From assembly GCA_005879655.1 (NCBI GenBank), contig VBJK01000229.1, positions 22,897 to 32,049 on the forward strand: 9,153 nucleotides of DNA, written 5' to 3'. The notes under the pieces are model-generated. The model saw only the letters and a program-made list of their open reading frames with translations. It searched no databases and was not told where the DNA came from. Below are positions 5,783 through 9,153 of the stretch, piece by piece. The position numbers and the translations under genes were made by a program. Numbering within the stretch: the first letter of the stretch is position 1; the number at the start of each line of letters is the position of its first letter. The stretch is from Chloroflexota bacterium (GTDB lineage: Bacteria; Chloroflexota; Ktedonobacteria; Ktedonobacterales; Ktedonobacteraceae).

Positions 5783-6799
5783 TTAACGATTTGCTAAGAA
5801 CATAGGGATCGTTGGCTCAGGCCAGTTTTCTATACGTTCGACAAATTTCTTGATGGCGATATCGCGCAAGCTATGCAATGCTGTGCCCTGAAAGATGCGC
5901 AGGCTACGGATGCCCCGTTGACTCTTCTCAACGGGCTGAGAAAGTTCGAGTAGATCATCTTGCCATGTACCATAACTCTGATCATCCTTTAGCCAGCGGC
6001 CCATACCCCATATCTGGTTGGACGGCTCCTCGTGTCCACGCATGCTACTGACGACAAAGCCGCTTGGTCGTCCATTGCGCTCCTGCTCACTGACTTTTGC
6101 GGTAACTTTGCCCAGACCGCGCGAACGTCCTGAGCCGAGACGTATCAGTTCGTCTTCCAGGTCTTGCAAAATGACGAACAGCATACCCAGTTGCCAGATC
6201 TCAAAGTTACGCAGATGCACATCCGTCTCGAAAGTCACACCTGTACTGACAACCTCAAGCTCAAATTTGGCTCCGTGGCTGGCCCCGCCGGTCAGTCGAT
6301 CAATACCAACGCCATCGCGCTGTTCGGTAGCGGCTTTTGACGAGAGGTATGCATCACCGATGGCTATGCGACCGATAAAGCCAGTCGAGCCAAAAAGCCG
6401 ACATGCCGGACAGGAATTGGCATAGACATAATCAGTCTGCACTTCTTGCTTGATGCGTTCCTCATTGCTTTGTTTGGCAAGTTGGGTAAAGACCGCACCA
6501 CAAGAGTCGCGGTAATCCCGTCGCCGCTGACTCAAGTCAGCCTCTTTGTCCTCATTGCTAAAAAAGGGATAGCAAACCACAAGCTGCTTGAGACTGCATA
6601 CCACTTTCTCGCTATGGCTGCGAAAAACGCCCTTGAGCGAACTACCGGGTAAGAAAATTTCTTGCTGACCATTGCGAAAGGTCAGCACTGGCGTCATATC
6701 GGGACCGCTGATGGTGGCGCGCCCGGAGCGAATGAGTAATGGTCCAGTAGTTGTAATGCTTAACGTAAAATAAGCTTCATTCACTAATTTCTTTAACAT
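5783..6799 (-). CDS. Cas7-type RAMP subunit (Csm3-like), second copy
   Basis: This is a 338-residue Csm3-like Cas7 backbone subunit of the type III effector, which wraps the crRNA and cuts target RNA at regular intervals. It shows TISGPDMTPVL with D34 in the position of the catalytic Asp of Csm3, LPGSSLKG at 50-57, the CPACRLFGS metal-binding-type motif at 130-138, GRIAIGDAY, R-D-G-V-G-I-D-R and the G-rich loop GSGRSRGLG at 222-230. About 100 extra residues after the G-rich loop (from 240) make it longer than typical Csm3. The start ATG 6799 has AAGGAG ten bases upstream. It follows the first Cas7 gene by 33 bases. Retention of the Asp predicts RNase activity at its site (inference). Confidence 0.88.
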   Translation of the reverse strand: MLKKLVNEAYFTLSITTTGPLLIRSGRATISGPDMTPVLTFRNGQQEIFLPGSSLKGVFRSHSEKVVCSLKQLVVCYPFFSNEDKEADLSQRRRDYRDSCGAVFTQLAKQSNEERIKQEVQTDYVYANSCPACRLFGSTGFIGRIAIGDAYLSSKAATEQRDGVGIDRLTGGASHGAKFELEVVSTGVTFETDVHLRNFEIWQLGMLFVILQDLEDELIRLGSGRSRGLGKVTAKVSEQERNGRPSGFVVSSMRGHEEPSNQIWGMGRWLKDDQSYGTWQDDLLELSQPVEKSQRGIRSLRIFQGTALHSLRDIAIKKFVERIENWPEPTIPMFLANR

Positions 6800-6832
6800 A
6801 ACCGCTATACTCCTTCTTCTATACTATACTCA

Positions 6833-7741
6833 TTAGGAGATGCCAGCGAAGAGCTGATTAATATATTGCTCCAAGAACTCCTGACCAGTCTGTCTACCTG
6901 CAAACTTAGCTTCAAGCGTTTTTCCCAGTAGATAGTTACGCAATCGCTCGTTTCGTTCTTTCTCATTAATATTAGTCAGTTCGAGTGTATACACATGCAG
7001 TTCGTTCAGCGCACAGGCACCGAGTCCGCGTGAGCGTTTGCCACCAATCGTACCGAAGCCGTGAACAAACTCGCTCAAGCCGACGCTGATCAGTTGTAGA
7101 TCTTGGGGTGTGGCATTCTCCAGGGTTATTTCCAGGTCAAAGGTAGCGCTGGCGGGCACGACTTCAAAATCGTATTTGAGTCGATCTTTTGCCTTCTCGC
7201 TATCGCGGTCGATGGCGACACCATCACGCTGTTGAATGATGTCGTTCCATTCTCCCTCTGGCATATAGAGATCGTTAATCGCTATGTGTGAGGCCGCAAA
7301 GGGAGAACCGAACAACTGACAGGTATGGCAGAGATCGTCAATCACTTGCTCACGATACTCTTCCTGCGCTATTTTGTCAGTTATGGCACGTCGCTCTTGA
7401 ATAATACCGCTCTGTCGTGCTGTTGGGCATATAGGCATGTCATATACTCTGGCCTGCTCCACAACCTCATCACTCACATCATTCTGTTCTATTAAGCTGC
7501 ATGTACGCAGGTTGCCGGGCAGATTGGGGACAATTTTCTCGACGGTGCTACGCAGAGAGCCTTTGAAGCTGGAACCGGGAATAAAGGGAATCTCTTCGGG
7601 CGTGAGCACAACCGGGCTATCGCTATTACTGAGTGTCACCCTACCACCGCCAATATGCAGAGCCGTGCGCATCACCAGTTGGCCTTTAAAGAGATAGCGG
7701 TTGTTTAGTGTAAAACGATTGATGTGGTCTTGTTTAGCCAT
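6833..7741 (-). CDS. csm3: Cas7-type RAMP subunit (Csm3-like), first copy
   Basis: This 302-residue protein has the full Csm3 pattern: LHIGGGRVTLSNSDSPVV with D41 matching the RNA-cleaving Asp of Csm3, IPGSSFKG at 54-61, CHTCQLFGS at 138-146 followed by HIAINDLY, the DGVAIDR motif near 173-179 and GGKRSRGLG at 233-241. It is therefore a backbone subunit expected to bind crRNA and cleave complementary RNA in the cytoplasm. The start ATG 7741 has AGAAGG nine bases upstream and lies 6 bases after the stop of the small-subunit gene. Extra cysteines (C81, C105) precede the CxxC pair, which may complete a zinc site. Of the RAMP proteins here it is closest to standard Csm3. Confidence 0.9.
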   Translation of the reverse strand: MAKQDHINRFTLNNRYLFKGQLVMRTALHIGGGRVTLSNSDSPVVLTPEEIPFIPGSSFKGSLRSTVEKIVPNLPGNLRTCSLIEQNDVSDEVVEQARVYDMPICPTARQSGIIQERRAITDKIAQEEYREQVIDDLCHTCQLFGSPFAASHIAINDLYMPEGEWNDIIQQRDGVAIDRDSEKAKDRLKYDFEVVPASATFDLEITLENATPQDLQLISVGLSEFVHGFGTIGGKRSRGLGACALNELHVYTLELTNINEKERNERLRNYLLGKTLEAKFAGRQTGQEFLEQYINQLFAGIS

Positions 7742-7747
7742 ACCTGC

Positions 7748-8200
7748 CTACCTTCTCTTTGCTCTTTCAGTTGCTTTCTTAACTGCCAGCAGTCCATTTT
7801 CAGTGATAAGGTGCTGGATAAAGTCGCGGGCTAATACGATCATCAGTTCATCAATTTCCTGGCTGATCTCTTTATTCGTGAGTCCATGGCGTAGTAACTG
7901 AAACTCATCTTTGACCCGTTTATTCTTCATCGTGTTAAACAGCTTCTCCAGTTCGGTGTAAAAGATCTTGATATCTTGCTTTGACTCCGTCCAGTTGCGC
8001 TCGCGCTGGTGCCTAATAAAGTGTTCCAGCTGACTATAGCTGGCAGTGCGGGTGACATTCAGCAGTCCTGTCACTTGGCTGGCGGGCAATGGGGAGCGAT
8101 CTTGTTCATCGACCAAGCGGCGTATGAAGGCGACCGCTTCGGGATAGAGCACACCATCGCTCAGGTCATATATTTTTTGTAGTTGCTCAGGAGTAGGCAT
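7748..8200 (-). CDS. small helical subunit, Cas11/Csm2-like
   Basis: This 150-residue, predicted all-helical basic protein lies between the uncharacterised helical gene and the first csm3-like gene, where type III loci encode the small (Cas11) subunit. The segment LPASQVTGLLNVTRTASYSQ (residues 38-57), followed by FIRHQRERNW and a SKQDIKIFYTELEKLF helix, recalls the Csm2-like pattern in which an L-x-x-S-Q motif begins the core helices. The tail ending in AVKKATERAKRR is strongly basic and could contact RNA. Cas11 subunits form the inner filament that contacts the crRNA-target duplex. ATG 8200 follows the previous stop by 5 bases; the AGGAGG at 8215-8220 lies 14 bases upstream, rather far, so coupling may help. 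The identity is moderately supported. Confidence 0.65.
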   Translation of the reverse strand: MPTPEQLQKIYDLSDGVLYPEAVAFIRRLVDEQDRSPLPASQVTGLLNVTRTASYSQLEHFIRHQRERNWTESKQDIKIFYTELEKLFNTMKNKRVKDEFQLLRHGLTNKEISQEIDELMIVLARDFIQHLITENGLLAVKKATERAKRR

Positions 8201-8205
8201 ACTTG

Positions 8206-8673
8206 CTATGCACCCCTCCTGTTACTCTCAAAACTCACATTGAACTCATATTGAATAATCATCTGGCGCAAGAATTGGCGGATGAGCAGTAGATGTACCT
8301 TGCGTCGTAGATGACGATCCTCCTCCGTTTTATCGCCTATCTTGAGTCTGTCATTACAAATTATCTTGCTTTTATCTTTGAGGTCATTCTCCAGATAGTC
8401 TAGCAATCGTTTGCCAAAGGCTTCTTTCGTCGGCTCTTCTTGGCAGGGAAAACCTTCACGCCAGTAAGGGAAGCGGGCTGTTTGTCGCTTAACGTAGTCC
8501 AGGATGTCTGAGACTTTCAGTGCACTGTTGGCGAGGTTCTCAAGCCCGGTCAATTGGGAACGGTGGCTTTTCTTCAAGGCGTAAGCGGCATGATTGCCAA
8601 GCTGTATTGCATTTGCATAGAAGTATTCTGCTTGAATGTTTACTTCGCGGATAATCTGCATATTTTTGTTCAT
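8206..8673 (-). CDS. uncharacterised helical protein of the type III operon, 155 aa
   Basis: The start ATG 8673 overlaps the stop of the csx10 fragment (ATGA) and has AGGAG upstream, so it is preferred over an in-frame non-ATG start at 8712. The protein (MNKNMQIIREVNIQAEYFYA...) is predicted helical throughout, with LENLANSALKVSDILDYVKR in the middle and a closing LLIRQFLRQMIIQYEFNVSF helix. No catalytic motif or membrane segment is seen, and its family is not recognised. Size and position suggest a structural part of the complex, for example a second small subunit or a Csx10 partner. It should not be named Csm2, because the next gene fits that role better. Confidence 0.7.
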   Translation of the reverse strand: MNKNMQIIREVNIQAEYFYANAIQLGNHAAYALKKSHRSQLTGLENLANSALKVSDILDYVKRQTARFPYWREGFPCQEEPTKEAFGKRLLDYLENDLKDKSKIICNDRLKIGDKTEEDRHLRRKVHLLLIRQFLRQMIIQYEFNVSFESNRRGA

Positions 8674-9098
8674 CGCAGCTCTATCTCCTGATGAAATTGA
8701 TCTGATACACACAGTCGCCCAAAGCCCTCGGCTCTGCGCCTGCCAGCACCTTGCTCCTCTAGCTCAAACAGTGCATCCTGGATCTTGGTGTTATCAAGAC
8801 GCGATGAGCACGTGAATAGGAACACTGAGCCTGTCTCGATCGCATATTCGTTGATACGCGGCGTCCCCCACAATTCCAGCCAGCCAGTTACACGTCGTAT
8901 ACTAGCGGTGTGATAAATGAGTTCGAGATCTGGTATTTTGAGATCTGGTATCTGGAAATTATTCAGCATCTCTGTTAAAGCAGCCGCGTCAATGCAGCCT
9001 CGATAGCGCAAGAGTTCATCGCAAAGGATCAAGGGTGAATGGAGTGTTAGGGCAAAGAAGTGACGGCCCTTCAAATCACCGATCTCAAACCTAGCAGC
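8670..9098 (-). pseudogene. csx10: Csx10 C-terminal part, separated from its N-terminal part by an in-frame TAG
   Basis: The frame continues from TAG at 9101-9099 through A-A-R-F-E-I-G-D-L to a possible TTG start at 9074 and then 134 residues. The sequence HFFALTLHSPLILCDELLRY, TASIRRVTGWLELWGTPRIN, EYAIETGSVFLF and the G-rich loop GAGRRRAEGFGRLCVSDQFH are characteristic of the C-terminal RAMP domain of Csx10, the Cas5-like subunit that defines type III-D. Csx10 is normally several hundred residues long with two RAMP domains, and this piece alone is too short. The TTG start has only a weak upstream GGTGAT. The frame upstream of the TAG is the same one, so a single ancestral gene broken by one nonsense change is the simplest reading. 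Separate expression of this domain is possible. Confidence 0.75.
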
Positions 9099-9153
9099 CT
9101 ATTTATGTACTAAATCATCAAAATCCACCAGACGCTGTTTAAATGATGCCAAG
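9099..9153 (-). CDS. csx10: 3' end of upstream frame, probably Csx10 N-terminal portion
   Basis: Only 17 codons and the stop TAG (9101-9099) are visible: LASFKQRLVDFDDLVHK. The frame is identical to the Csx10 C-terminal frame that follows without a shift, and the spacing before the HFFALTLHSP segment fits the helical linker of Csx10. It is therefore probably the truncated N-terminal part of Csx10. The end of an unrelated upstream gene such as cas10 cannot be excluded from this short piece. Confidence 0.5.
   Translation of the reverse strand, partial: LASFKQRLVDFDDLVHK

Noticed and set aside
1..9153. CRISPR array, Cas1, Cas2, Cas6 or Cas10
   Set aside because: No regularly spaced repeats and no adaptation or processing gene can be read in either strand; Cas10 is only expected beyond the right edge.

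Overview
The window is dominated by one minus-strand type III CRISPR-Cas operon, read from the right edge (9153) down to 3980. It is followed by a separately promoted minus-strand unit (3963 to 1960) that pairs an effector-associated-domain (EAD1-like) peptide with a large protein carrying two CARF-like domains. The combination of a Csx10 C-terminal part, a small helical Cas11/Csm2-like subunit, two Csm3-like Cas7 proteins, a Csx19-like protein and a third RAMP protein points to subtype III-D. Cas10, Cas1, Cas2, Cas6 and a CRISPR array are not visible; Cas10 may lie beyond the right edge. Gene spacing inside the operon is tight (from a 4-nt overlap to a 33-nt gap), so the genes are probably cotranscribed and translationally coupled.

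Region by region: 1-64 is the 5' end of a minus-strand gene leaving the window; 198-383 is a remnant of a sigma-70 factor (region 1.2); 654-1076 and 1114-1290 are small plus-strand hypothetical genes, the second a one-helix membrane protein; about 1341-1540 is a structured repeat-like noncoding element; 1585-1821 is a conserved small protein; 1832-1937 is a large palindrome between convergent genes; 1960-3884 is the EAD1/tandem-CARF unit; 3980-9153 is the effector-complex operon.

Most interesting: the two CARF-like domains suggest a receptor for the cyclic oligoadenylate made by Cas10. EAD domains are known as homotypic adaptors that link sensors to effectors in bacterial conflict systems, and no nuclease domain is evident in this protein. 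The natural hypothesis is a CRISPR-signalled adaptor that recruits EAD1-tagged effectors encoded elsewhere. The EAD1 and CARF parts are in different frames, but the end of EAD1 can be read in the CARF frame, so a frameshift or small deletion seems to have split a single ancestral gene. Csx10 is likewise interrupted by an in-frame TAG at 9101-9099. Either the locus is decaying, or the assembly carries errors, or unusual decoding is used.

The host cannot be fixed from the sequence. Moderate GC, many intergenic palindromic repeats, a degenerate sigma-factor copy, EAD domains and III-D genes would suit a Chloroflexota bacterium such as a member of the Ktedonobacterales, but this is inference.
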